From Setaria digitata (lineage: Eukaryota > Nematoda > Chromadorea > Rhabditida > Setariidae), in the NCBI GenBank assembly GCA_003640385.1, contig RCAB01000010.1:434001-498000 (forward strand): a stretch of 64,000 bases of DNA, in the 5' to 3' direction. Positions within the stretch are counted from its first letter, which is position 1. Every line of letters starts with the position of its first letter. Shown here piece after piece: positions 48,763 to 60,285 of the stretch. The notes beneath the pieces are model-generated. The model did not search any database, was not told the DNA's origin, and saw nothing but the letters and a program-made list of their open reading frames with translations. Both the position numbers and the translations under genes were made by a program.

Positions 48763-49600
48763 TCGAAATTCTAAAGCGAACTGTTTTCTTCCTGTCTTTC
48801 TGTAATAAAAATTTAGTTAAAGTTGAGTACTAATCTTGGATTGTATTTCACCACTGTAACATTAATGGTGCAATCACGAATATTTAACGCAGTTAAGTAG
48901 AGTGCTGCAAGGATATACCGAACAGCAGCTATTTTGTGATTAAAAAACTGCTGGATTAAAAAGAAGATTTCTCAGCGATTATAAATATCATTCTCTGAAA
49001 AAAGTACAATATTGGCATCACAAAGCATGAAATATGATATACTTACCTTCGTAGAAACTTTGCGTCTTAAGAATAAATGAATCACTACCTCAACGAAAAG
49101 TTGTTATTATTACGTATAAACTGTTATCCTACACAGTTTTGGCGAACGTTGAAATCCAAAATAGGTACGCCCACAATTATTACGGTTTACTTCTCAGTGG
49201 TGCAAAACAGAGGAATTTCATTGCGACCTAGTTATTCTGAGCCGTCTAAAGAGTCATAGTCGCCCAACGAGATTGCGTGGAAATTATAAGTAGGCCGTGT
49301 TTTTCAGGCTTTGGCATTGCGTGTTGTGTAGTTAGTAGGTGGTGGTGTTTCCGTTCAGATTTGTTATGTATCCTGTTGTCCTGTTCATTGTCTCTTGTAC
49401 ATTTAAGAAGGAGCCATAGCAGTTCACACAAAATATACTGTTGTGTAATGATGGATCTAGGATGCTCCGTACCCAAAACGCGCTACACCAAACGGAGTTT
49501 TCGGAATTGTTGTTCCTTTCACTTCATTCTGATTCTGGGAGCACACTTCAATATCTGATTCGTATTAGATTTATTCGATTATCATTAAGCCCTCAAATTT
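48763..49600. other. Intergenic stretch between bbs-4 and rsp-3
   Basis: Holds the bbs-4 3' UTR (AATAAA at 48804-48809) and the rsp-3 promoter. Part of it (about 49250-49560) has fairly long open frames on both strands, with no family resemblance; these look incidental. Confidence 0.5.
48804..48809 (+). terminator. AATAAA poly(A) signal of bbs-4
   Basis: Canonical hexamer 42 nt downstream of the bbs-4 stop codon. Confidence 0.5.
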
Positions 49601-49602
49601 AG
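49601..49602 (+). promoter_or_regulatory. Putative spliced-leader acceptor for rsp-3
   Basis: CTCAAATTTAG ends 5 nt before the ATG at 49608, with no upstream coding exon. A typical trans-splice geometry in nematodes. Confidence 0.45.
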
Positions 49603-49607
49603 AAGCA

Positions 49608-50841
49608 ATGTCGCGAGAAAGCCGCATTTACGTTGGAAATCTACCAACAACCGTTAGGGCGAAAGATGTGGAAGATATCTTCAGCAAATACGGCAGAGTC
49701 CTTTACGTCGATCTGAAAGATCGGCGGCAGCCGTATTTTGCTTTTGTGGAGTTCGAAGATGCGAGGTTTGTGTCATTTTTAGCACTGTTCTGATTCTGGC
49801 ATTGGTTCTACTTCTTCAAGTCGTAGTGGATTGTTGTTGTTGTTCTATACTTTTAGTAGTATCGTGGAACTGTGGTCCATTTATTGCGATAATATGTCAT
49901 ACTTTTCTGGCTCTGCTGAATGCATTTCAATGCTGCTGTTTTCAGGGATGCAGAAGACGCTGTTCGTGGTCGGGATGGTTACGATTACGAAGGGTATCGG
50001 TTGCGGGTTGAATTTCCCCGGGGTTTAGGACCTAGAGGACCTGGTGGACGACCGTATGACGCTGGAAGGAATTTGCCTATCTCACGAAGCGCTGGTGGAG
50101 GTGGAAGTTCCAGTGGAGGTCGACGGGCAAACTATCGTGTTATAGTTTCGGGTTTGCCAGCGTCGGGTTTGTTTCGTCTAAAAAGTGTTATCTTTTCTTT
50201 CACAGTGTTGAACAAAAGGTCCAATTAATTTTTTGCAAGCACATTTGTTCTCATAGTACCTTTATATAGTTTTTAAGGGAAATTAGTTGAAGAATAGTTG
50301 AAGGCTGATAACAGTTTATAATTTAAAGTGAAGAGATGGAATTTTCCCTCCTTTTTACTTCACTTCTCAAAATAACTTTTTATAGTACTGGTGTAATATT
50401 TTTTCGTAAACTTCATATGTTTTTAGGTTCATGGCAGGATTTGAAAGACCATATGCGTGAAGCAGGCGATGTTTGTTATACGGATGTGTTACGTGACGGC
50501 ACCGGTATTGTGGAATATAGTCGCTATGAAGATATGAAATATGCTTTACGTAAACTTGATGATACGAAGTTCAAATCGCATGAGGTGTTTCTTTCTCAAC
50601 TAATACTTTCCTTTTTTTTCTGTCGAAGTGCATCGCGCAAACATGATATGTCTACTGATCCTGTTACACGAAACTACGAAACAATTTTAAGGGTGAAACC
50701 TCCTACATTCGAGTAAGAGAAGATAATGGGGAATCGCGTGCTCATTCTCGCTCCAGATCACCAGTTGGTCGCGCTTCTCGAGGTTCGCCGCAATACAGTC
50801 CATCTTATAGTAATAGTGGAAGTCATTCTCACTCACCTTGA
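49608..50841 (+). CDS. rsp-3: SR splicing factor SRSF1 (ASF/SF2)
   Basis: Four exons (49608-49765, 49946-50166, 50427-50584, 50692-50841) encode about 228 residues. RRM1 starts at residue 6 with [20 protein letters not shown] and has the RNP1 stretch [18 protein letters not shown] Gly/Arg/Ser-rich linker follows ([16 protein letters not shown]). The second, pseudo-RRM carries the invariant [15 protein letters not shown] that defines this SR subfamily. The protein binds exonic enhancers and recruits U1 and U2AF during splice-site choice, in the nucleus. The C-terminal RS region is short: [16 protein letters not shown] and then a Ser/Tyr/His tail ending SHSHSP. Orthologues usually have a longer Arg-Ser block. 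Gene assignment is firm. Confidence 0.95.
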
Positions 50842-53800
50842 CTTGTCAGTGCTCCCTTATCACTTGTTGCATTAACATTACCTGATCCAGTACCCTGCTG
50901 TTAATTATCCGACCTCATTCATTGTATGGATGGACATTTAAAACCAACAAAGTATGTATGTTATTGATTGTAAAGTGTATTGTTCGAGCCTTTCCACTTT
51001 TTCTCAAGCCTCTCCATTTTTAAGAGATCATCAGTCCTTGAAGGAACACTTCAACAAATCAGTATTAAACATGTTCCGTTATTTTTACATCACTAAATCT
51101 TATTATATCATATTGTGGGTTTGTTGTCGTTTTTGAAAGAATTCAAAATTTTTATTCTGGTACTTCCTGATATAGTGATATTTACTTGGTCGTTTTCGTT
51201 CCTCTGCATTTGTTGAAAGTTTTGATTTCGATTTCGACTTATCATATATTTAAAAAGTGTTTGTTTTCTGTCATCGAAATTGTGAAACACGTTGATTAGG
51301 TACACCCTATAAAATGTGTTTTTATTGCAGTGTGGAGGCATGTTGCATCAGGAATAATTCTTAAGCATATTGGATTGTGCGAAATCGCTCCTGAGAATTG
51401 TGTATTCATGGATTGTTGATAAGGAAAGAATTTAGCCTTGTGGACGTCTTATCCGTTGCACATGTTTCTTATTGGAGGAATTTTGTGACCAGAAGTTGTC
51501 TAGAATTATTTATGCCAGATGAAGTACTTATTTGGAACGAAGCAATTTTAGATGTCTGGATTATTGGGAGCTGCTAAGCGCACTGTTGTGCTGCTTCAGA
51601 AAAAACAGCTAGACCAATGATGTTCAGGTAGGCTATAATTTTATTATAGTCCTTTGCTCAGGCGTGTTGATCTGGATTGCGCGTCACCTGTTTCATACTG
51701 CGTTTTAAACAGCTAGATAATCTGAAATAGTTTTAGTGCTGGTTACTGCAGTAAATGATAGGCATCATTTTTATCTACTGAGTTAGTATTTGGCGTTATT
51801 TATAATGCACACACTTCAACGGTAACACAGAAATGAAATGAGAATAAATGCATTCCATACATTATTTTGCTCTACAAAAATAACCAGAACCTTATTGAAT
51901 TGCATCGAAATAGTTGAACGGTGAAAAATAAAACTAAAACCTCTACTTGTTCGTGTTCGTTAGATTACTGCGTAGCCATTAGAAGAAATTTTATTTGTTA
52001 CTGGGTGGTCCTCTGAACGATTTTGTTCTCCGTCTTTAAGTTATTTTCGAATCCGAATTATGATTACTTCGAAAAGTGATTAAACTCCTTTTAGGGAGGA
52101 TTATTTCTAATATCTGACCATTTCGCACTTTGCTTTTAATCTCCATTAATAGTTTTTCCGAACAGTATAGTTTTCTATATTTTGCAAAGCTGTAACTAAT
52201 GGTGGGAGACAAGTAACAGACTTGTGATAAAAATCAGAAGGAGAATTGTGTAGTTTGAAGAGGTAGTTAATAGACTTCCAGTGTTAATTTATTTGAGGTC
52301 CTAAAGAAGTCTAAATCTGTTGCAATTAGGCACTATAATGCAGTCGTATTTCAGCATGCAAAAACTTATACTAGCTGATTTATCCGATAGCCTTGTACCT
52401 ACTCATGTACTGTGGAATTTGAAATGTAGCTGATAGGTGAGCATTTCACAGCCTGTTGAAGTGAATTGTGTTTTGCAGCAGATCTAATCTTTTACTTTTT
52501 TCGTAAAGAATTCAATAAAAATTTTTGTTTGACCATGATTCTATATATGTGTAAAGTCTGCAGTGTTAAACTTTGCGCAGCGATTCTTTGCTGAATCTTT
52601 TTTGTTTTATTAATTGTCTTCAAATGGAAAAAGTGGACTTAAAATATTGAAATGAAAAAATTATATTTAATCGGGACTATAAAGCTGTACATTGTTTCCT
52701 GAATCTTATTTCGTACATGGTTCAACATATATGCTGGTTGCGTTACGCATTTTGTCATCGAATATCGTTTCTGAGTTATCATTGCCTTTTTTCATGGTAT
52801 GTCGTGAAGTGTATGACATGGATAATTGGCTCAAATTTTTTTTTTTTTTTTTTAGAGTTTCATATTTCCTCCAAAAATTCTATGGATAAGTCTTCTGTCC
52901 CCATTGTACAATATAGCCGCTGTCTTTACCACTAAATCAACTTGTTATAATGGTTGTCAACTGTGCAGCCGCCAAACTTTGTTTTTTTGCAACCACTTAA
53001 TTTTTGTTCGTATTTCACTTGCACCTGCCATCTGATTTTAGGGTCATTAGTTACATCAGTTATGTGCTTTATGTGGGTTCTTTCACGCCATACGTCATTT
53101 GGGATTCTGTCATACAGCGTAATTGTACATGCAATCCGCTCGATGTTGTGTTTGTCGAGAATTTGAACTTACTGAGCCTCACATCTCATTGATACATGCC
53201 ATTTCCCTTATAGCAAATTCCTCCCTTCAGCCAGAGTTATACTGTTCTTTTTCTGCTTTGATTCCTTCCTTCAGCTAGAGTTACATTCTTTTTTTTCTTT
53301 GACGTTCCCTTTAGCTTTCCGATTTTGCTAATTATCATGTTTTTAAATTCGCTTCAAGATTTTCGGCTTAATGCTGTCAATTCTTCAAGAGTTAGTATAG
53401 TTAAAAAAATTGCATACTGCGAACATTTAAAGTCTTTTTCACTCCCTAAAGGAGACTTTAAATGAATTCATTTTTTAAAATTCTGAACGTCTTTGTATAT
53501 TCTTAACAGCAGCCACTCGTCGTTGCATAAAGTGATATGTTCTGCACCATTCCGAAAGCTGATACTATCTATTAAAAACTGAGTGGAACATACTTGTGAC
53601 GCTTCTAACTTTAGGTGTTGACAATTCTACTATCAGGATGTGTGATCCGGAAGAAGGACAACTATACATTAGTTAAAGACGCCAATATACCTCACGTTGG
53701 CAATGCTCCGCAGCGGTATTGTTTTGGTTGCTAAATTTTCCATCTACATTATTGTTTTTCAGGGATGGAAATATAAGTCTATGAATAAATATATGAGAAA

Positions 53801-54693
53801 TTGCATTTTATGTTTTTTATATACTTTATGTAAGTACTATATACTACCATGTCCAGTTTAAAAAATAATGCTAAGAAAACTTCCATACCTAAGCGATGTA
53901 ATACTCAGATGTAGTATGCTTGTAAAATTAAAGTATGAAGTCCATACTTCAAGAAATTTCGAGCTCTTAATTGGTTTGTAACATTTCACGTCGCATATTT
54001 GGATTTTGTAGCTTCCTAGTTCATTCATATCGCGTGTTTGTTGTGATGGACGAGACATAGGTGTGTATTCATTTTCATATTTCAGTTTATTAGAACATAC
54101 AGCAGTTTGTGAATGTCACTTTTATGATATGTAGTACTTGAGCAGTATTTCGCAGTAATGTTACACGTGGTATGATGAATTTTGAAGCAGTACGATGCCA
54201 TCTGCAATTATAGCAGGCCGGATGTTTGTAATGTAAAAGATATTTTAGTCCAACAAAAAAGCCAGATCAAGGATGGGGTGATCGCAATGATGATACACTT
54301 AGGAACGTTGCAACACTGACGCATTCGGAGAGTGTTACGAAGTAGCGGTGTTGCGAATGTGGTGTTTCACTTCATATCCTCTACAAAATTCATCCTTCAA
54401 CTTGGCTGAGCTTCTTGTGAGTGAGAGAAGTGTAAAATTGTGCAAATGGAAGAGTAAATTAAATGGTAATTGGAAATGTGTTTGTTGTTGGCACCAAACA
54501 GACAACTGAATAAGCCAGGGTGACAGTGCGTTCCAATATGTCCTGTCACCAGGACACATAAAGGATGTTTCATGCCAAGAACTAAATTCGTCAGCCGCTA
54601 TCACCAAAGAAGGACGATAGGAAGAGAGGAGTCACACAGACAGGAGCACTACCTGAGACTCTCCTGGTATTGAAATTGATGACAGACCACAGA

Positions 54694-54751
54694 TGCGATA
54701 CGGTGCGACATGCAATGCGACACGACACGACGCGATGTGATGTGATTCACT
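54694..54751. repeat. Degenerate GCGACA/GTGATG-type short repeat
   Basis: Overlapping, imperfect 5- to 8-mers (TGCGAC, ACACGACACGACGCGATG, TGTGATGTGAT) form a cryptic simple-sequence patch that is GC-richer than its surroundings. Confidence 0.55.
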
Positions 54752-57700
54752 TATTTGCTTGGAAGAGTCATGCCTCATCATCATTCTCCTTTCGCTCTTT
54801 CTCCAGTCCACATCTTTTTGTTCTGTTTCGAGCTTCTTCAGTTTTAGGCCATTCCGTGAGATAAGTTCCATATATTCACCTACCTCTGCTCATTTCCATC
54901 TATCCACAAAAATGTATCCTGTTGTGGAGGCTGCGCACTCCAAATCACTGACCTTCATGGTTCATGGAATCCATATGGGTACTTTTGGGGTTCCATTGAT
55001 CGCCATTTAGTAGATCTCTTTTTAACTTCTATTCTACAGCCGATACCGTTTTTGGGAAAAACCTCTATTTTGCCCCTTTTTGTCAGTATTGGTCCGTCCC
55101 TTAGAAATTTCCGTTTTAAGACACATTAGCATCTTCCCATCTGGCAAACCATTCAATTTTTGAAGTGGAGGTAGAGTTTTCAGGATATCTTTCGATTTTG
55201 TTCCTTGAGTCCTGCGATATGATGACCGCACTGATATGACTGAAGAAGTTAAAGAAACATAAAATCGAAAGAATTCCCAAAAAGGTCCTGTCTTCATCTT
55301 AAGAAATAAACGGCTTGATAGTACTGCTATAAACTGGATCTTCTAATTTTTATGTTACATGTTCCTTTGATTAGCCGGATTGTTTAGTTGGACAAGTCTA
55401 AATTTTCACAGGTGTTGACTGCCTGGTTCTTTCACTGCAAAATGATATTATCTCAAATGAGTCATCAGTGTACTTTCTCACCTGCTCACATGTAACCAGA
55501 GAAGTGGAACTTCCACTCCATTCATATTCCATCTGCAGAACAATGAGAACCGCGACCAGTGTGACGATCAGTTATTACTCCCAAATATTTCCGAACAAAA
55601 ACGGGTACACATGAATCACTCTCCGAAGCAAAACACATCGTTCAGTTCACTCTTCCAGACATTTTCCCACAGCGTTATTTTAACTAGGGAATAATTGGGT
55701 CCCTCCAATCTATATAATCGGTTTGCACCCGCTTAGTATACTTAAATAGAGCGGAGCACACTGTTTGATGTCAGTGAAACTTTGACGGTTTCGCGTGTTC
55801 TATTTGCTTATTTCCCTGTGACAACGCAGCAAATAACTTTTATCCTCCAAACTGGTTCTGACCTCTCCTTTAACGTATATCACGTTTATCTTAATTTTAC
55901 GGAACTTGATTTGGTCGGATTGCTTCTAACCATTGCATATGTATGGATAGGATAGATCATAAGAAAAATCGATGGACATTTTCAGAAATTTCTTAAAAAA
56001 TGAATACGATGAGTTCTTTTTTCTGGTGGAACAGTAACTGGTTATGAAGTCATAGATATTCAAGCAGTGTAGGCAAATTGAAGGGAATAAGGAAGATTTT
56101 GGTTTGAAAAATAATGTTAAGCATGGGACATATACAGTATGTTCTAGAATTTTTAGGATGTCTTCATTGATATTCCTACTTGTGGCCTTTTGGATTTGTA
56201 GTTCATTTATGGATATCCAAATATTATTTGAAATCAAATATCTAGAAAGCGTGATGTGTTACTGGGTAATTGTTCAAGGAACAGTGCACAGACTCAAAAA
56301 GTTGGAAGAGTAACGTTAGAGAAAGCTTGCACATTTGGATGCTCTGGGTCTTTAACAGATCGAGTTTTTATTGTTTTTTATGCTGCGAGATTTTGTGTTA
56401 ACGAATGAGTAGGATATCTCTATAATAACAAATCAGTGGGTAAGATAATTTTTATGAAAATTTTTGCATACTTTCGTGTGTTCGCTTCTCATTTAAAAAA
56501 ACTTCCGCAGATTTTAAGTTTCAAAGAAAGGAAGTTGGCAATAAAGCTGTATGCAGTGATAAAAAGGAAGGTTCGACTTCCATTTAAATTATTTTTTTCG
56601 AATGCCAAAAGCTTAGCAATACATTTGTATCAGTTACAGATATTTCTCGCAGCATCCACAATCCTTATCTCCTTATTTGACACATTAAGAACTATTCCAC
56701 TATTTCTACTATCAGTATTTTAGTAATAATGATGACGCAATATTAGCGACAGTATTGCTGACATCCACTACAGTAATGAATGACCATCTTAAATAAGTGA
56801 TTCATCGGCTGCAGTGACACGAGCAGCCTTAGTCTCTGAATCTCTCTGCCTACTGCGATCCCTGTCTACAAAAAATTGTGGCATTTTAAATCTCATTTTA
56901 CTTGGAAAAGTCTTAGTTAGCAACTACTTTCATTAATGCAACAGAGGAAATGTTTTGTTTCATTCTTCTCCAGCAATTTACTTCAAAGACAATATTTTTT
57001 CTTTCTATTTTTTGTTTCCAGATATAAAATTGTTGTTTCCATTACTCATCGAATGTTTGCACCTGAATCTGGGGTTTGAGGTGGAGTTAAACAGCATTTC
57101 CGGATGATAGTATAACTACGGACTTCAGGAAGAAATTCTGGGCGTTATTCATTAAGCTGCTTTTAAAGCAGTTCCATACTTAAATTTTTTCGAGACCATA
57201 CTTTTTTATACAAAATCTTACGAAATTATAGACCAAAACGACAATGAACCTTGTAGAAAGTATGGATATACTTAAATATATCTTGATTAACATCTGTACC
57301 CAATAATTTTGTCCCCAATAACAGTTTAAAATGCGTGAGTGCTTGTACTTGCTTGTATTTGCGTTACTTGTTTTACCTTTGCGGTAGCAGGCAGATAATG
57401 GAGGATAGCTAGACTGAAAGATATTCCACTACAGTGCCAGCGAAAAAATCTTGTTAATACGGTATGCCTGGTGTGAAAATCGGTTGATCGTTATAATGCT
57501 TGTTTCGGAAACTTTGTTGCAAATTTCACTTGATTCACTCTAGACTTTAAAACTTGCGAAAGTCTTAACCTGATTTACATTTCTTTCCAGAATAAAAAAT
57601 AAAATTTTGATGAAGTGACTAATTGTTTGCCAAAGTCAGTGTTCGCCAAACGCCAAAAATGGACGTCGTTGAATTTTATTTGTGACGGCACTGCATCCCA

Positions 57701-59166
57701 GGCATGTAAATAAGGAAGGTAGAAGTGGTTACAGTAATGAAACAGTTTTTTTTTTTAGATCAATCAGTTGGAACTTTGAATTTGGCTGCATCTAAGCGAT
57801 GTCAAAAACAATTTTTTTTTTTATTTTTTTTGGCAGCATTTCTCCACAATACGGATATTTAACTTTTTTCACTGTTATGATTTTCTTCAGAAATTTGCTC
57901 GCTGATTCCTTTCTTTCCCCTCGGATACAAAAGAAACTTCCGCCATGCGGTTTACAACGAATGAAAAAAATGGATGATACCATCAAAAGTAGTTTCATTT
58001 ATGCAGCGCAAACGAGGTTAATTTGACCCCTTAAAAGCAGTCTCGGACTTTTGTGACCTCCAGTAATGTGCTGTAACCACTCAAAACTATTGTCTTTCTC
58101 ATTAATCAACTCATACTATGAACCTCTTAGCAGAAAAAAGTGGACGATCCTCTTTTATGGGCATCACGGTAAAAAAAGATAAGGCGACACCAGTGCTAAG
58201 AAGCAGTAATAGCACACGCTAAATGAGCATCACATCTGTGTACTTCATTCAGTTACTGAACAGAAATTTACAGTGGTCTTTTAATTCAATGTTGGTGTTA
58301 GTTCAGAATCAAAAAGATAGTTTATGCTTCGAAATAATGAGTATGGTGTAAGTTCAGATTACGAAATTTAGAAAAAAACGATTTGTAGCTCACTTAACAC
58401 AATCATCTCCAAGGAATAATGACATTATATGAAAAATGTTAGGTCAGTGTTTTCAAAAAGTACCATACTCCTTATTCACCCTTTTATTAAGATTCGTGAA
58501 TTTCAAATAGTTTGGCTAGCCATTATATGTGTTTGTCGTACGGCTTTGTGGTGATAGTCCATACTGCTAACAAGCAGCAAATACGACTCCAAAGTGTCAC
58601 ATTGTACTGCTTCATTTCGTTTCCACTTCCATATTTTTTCAAACTTAAATGTTTTTATCAACGTTAAAAGTCCACTGTTGTATAACTAAACATTACTGTT
58701 GATTACATAACTACTGGTAGTGTGACGAGCAGTGAATTAAGCAATATCACTCAGCGAATAATATCGTGGACTTCTTCCCCTAACTCATGTTAGTTATATA
58801 ATCATTCGCCACAATTAGAACAACTGCTAGGAGTGACATAATCATAACCATGAGGCCAAAAAAAGCTCTCAAACTGAAGCTAGAGGCTCGCTTTAAACTA
58901 CGTCGTACCTATCCGATGACTCAACGGCAGATTTCGTTCCTTTGAAAGACACTGACTGTGCTTATCCATAGTAGTTATCATTCTGTCTTTGAGATACGTT
59001 CACTGCATATCCGTGTTCAAATCTTGGTTTTTAAGTTAGACTTTTGCACCGCTTTATATTCAAATGATCTTGACGTATTCAAATTAGTAATACTGTTATG
59101 CGGATACTGAGACTATAAAACAGAAACGCTGCCACGTAATTGCACCATTCCTACCTATTCTTACAG

Positions 59167-59237
59167 AGGGTAGTTGTTAATTTCGGTGCGCCAAAACACG
59201 GTTTCCGTGAGCTGGCGGGCAATTCTGAGCTTCCAAC
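59167..59237 (+). other. Orphan exon-like segment
   Basis: A 71-bp segment preceded by TTCTTACAG and followed by GTAAGT, open in the frame that reads RVVVNFGAPKHGFRELAGNS. It is GC-richer than the flanks. No neighbouring exon that joins to it was found and no family was recognised. It could be an upstream untranslated exon, part of an unknown gene, or chance. Confidence 0.3.
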
Positions 59238-59778
59238 GTAAGTCTGTCAGCAAATACTATAAGGATCAACTGTTTATGCTGAACCAAAGGCAGAAATATC
59301 ACCTAATTTAATAGGATAATGAAGCATATCAACCTTTCGGGAAAAAGCTGTTACTATCAAGAGCTATGTCTAGCGGTTGCAAACCACTGTTTCTCCTCCT
59401 GACCAATTTCTAAATTTTCATATCGTTACAAGTAGTGCTCAAAACATTCCGAGACATTTTACGAAAAAAGAGGGAAGGGAATTTCTAGTTCCAAGTGCGA
59501 AACATTATGCTTAATTTAAAGAACATGTTGGCCTAAAAACGTCATTCGTTGATGTTATTTTCTGTTAATTCGTAATCGTATTTCTGCTTAGCTCGTTCAT
59601 GGGACTTATTATTTCATACCACCTTCCTTAGCAATGATTCCTACGATCCCTTTTCTATGTGAAATTGATCGCCTTCACATTTCGCAAGAATATTGTTTTG
59701 GAAGGAATGGTGGTGAATTGTCACCACAGCCAATAGACTGTTGCCCGATCTAAAAGTATAATGACTTTTCAGTGGCAC

Positions 59779-59826
59779 AAAGTCACCCGCCGAGATGGTG
59801 TCTGCACCATCTCGGCGGGTGACTTT
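59779..59826. repeat. Perfect 22-bp GC-rich hairpin
   Basis: Arms 59779-59800 and 59805-59826 are fully complementary around the loop TCTG. The arm begins AAAGTCACCCGCCGAGATGG. It is far more GC-rich than its AT-rich surroundings and lies about 460 bp upstream of the plastin start. Function unknown. Confidence 0.9.
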
Positions 59827-60252
59827 TTAACTATAGCATACCGCAACAACACCTTAATAAGCTTCAAAAGCGAAAAGGGAGCTCTTTAAAGATGGTGAAT
59901 TTTTCACACTTCGTAGTATGCAACGGAAAGCGCCACAACGACATCTCACAGTTCGGAGGTTAATGAATGACCGGAATGAACTAAGAAGGTGGGAGTGCAC
60001 GAGGAAATGTAGCAGAGGCAGGACGGTGTGGACTGAGATTTAATTACTGCAATAGCTGACATTAAGCAGAATGTATTAGGAAACTGTGGTTGAGAAATGA
60101 TGCAAAATGTTTTAATGGAGGAGAAGGGAAGTATGAGTAACTTACTTGCAGGCAACTTACTTCGTAATAAAAAAAAACGCAGTTCTGTTTTGTTTGGCTG
60201 AACGTGAAAGAATAATAGCTTTTTTAATTCTTGAAATAGCAAGTGAGATTTC

Positions 60253-60254
60253 AG
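60253..60254 (+). promoter_or_regulatory. Putative spliced-leader acceptor for plastin
   Basis: GTGAGATTTCAG ends 31 nt before the ATG at 60286. Consistent with trans-splicing. Confidence 0.4.
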
Positions 60255-60285
60255 GACGCGTTAGAAGTGTGAAATCCCGGTGTCG

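Larger units (their letters stand above)
50842..60252. other. Gene-poor stretch downstream of rsp-3
   Basis: About 9.4 kb with no frame of recognised family on either strand. It must include the rsp-3 3' UTR and the plastin promoter. Open frames reach about 100 codons at most (for example near 54335-54607 and 55926-56237, minus), but their composition is low in complexity and no flanking exons fit. Separate entries cover the repeat, hairpin and exon-like segment inside it. Confidence 0.5.

Noticed and set aside
54335..54607. 90-codon minus frame in the gene-poor stretch
   Set aside because: No family resemblance and no supporting flanking exons; treated as chance.
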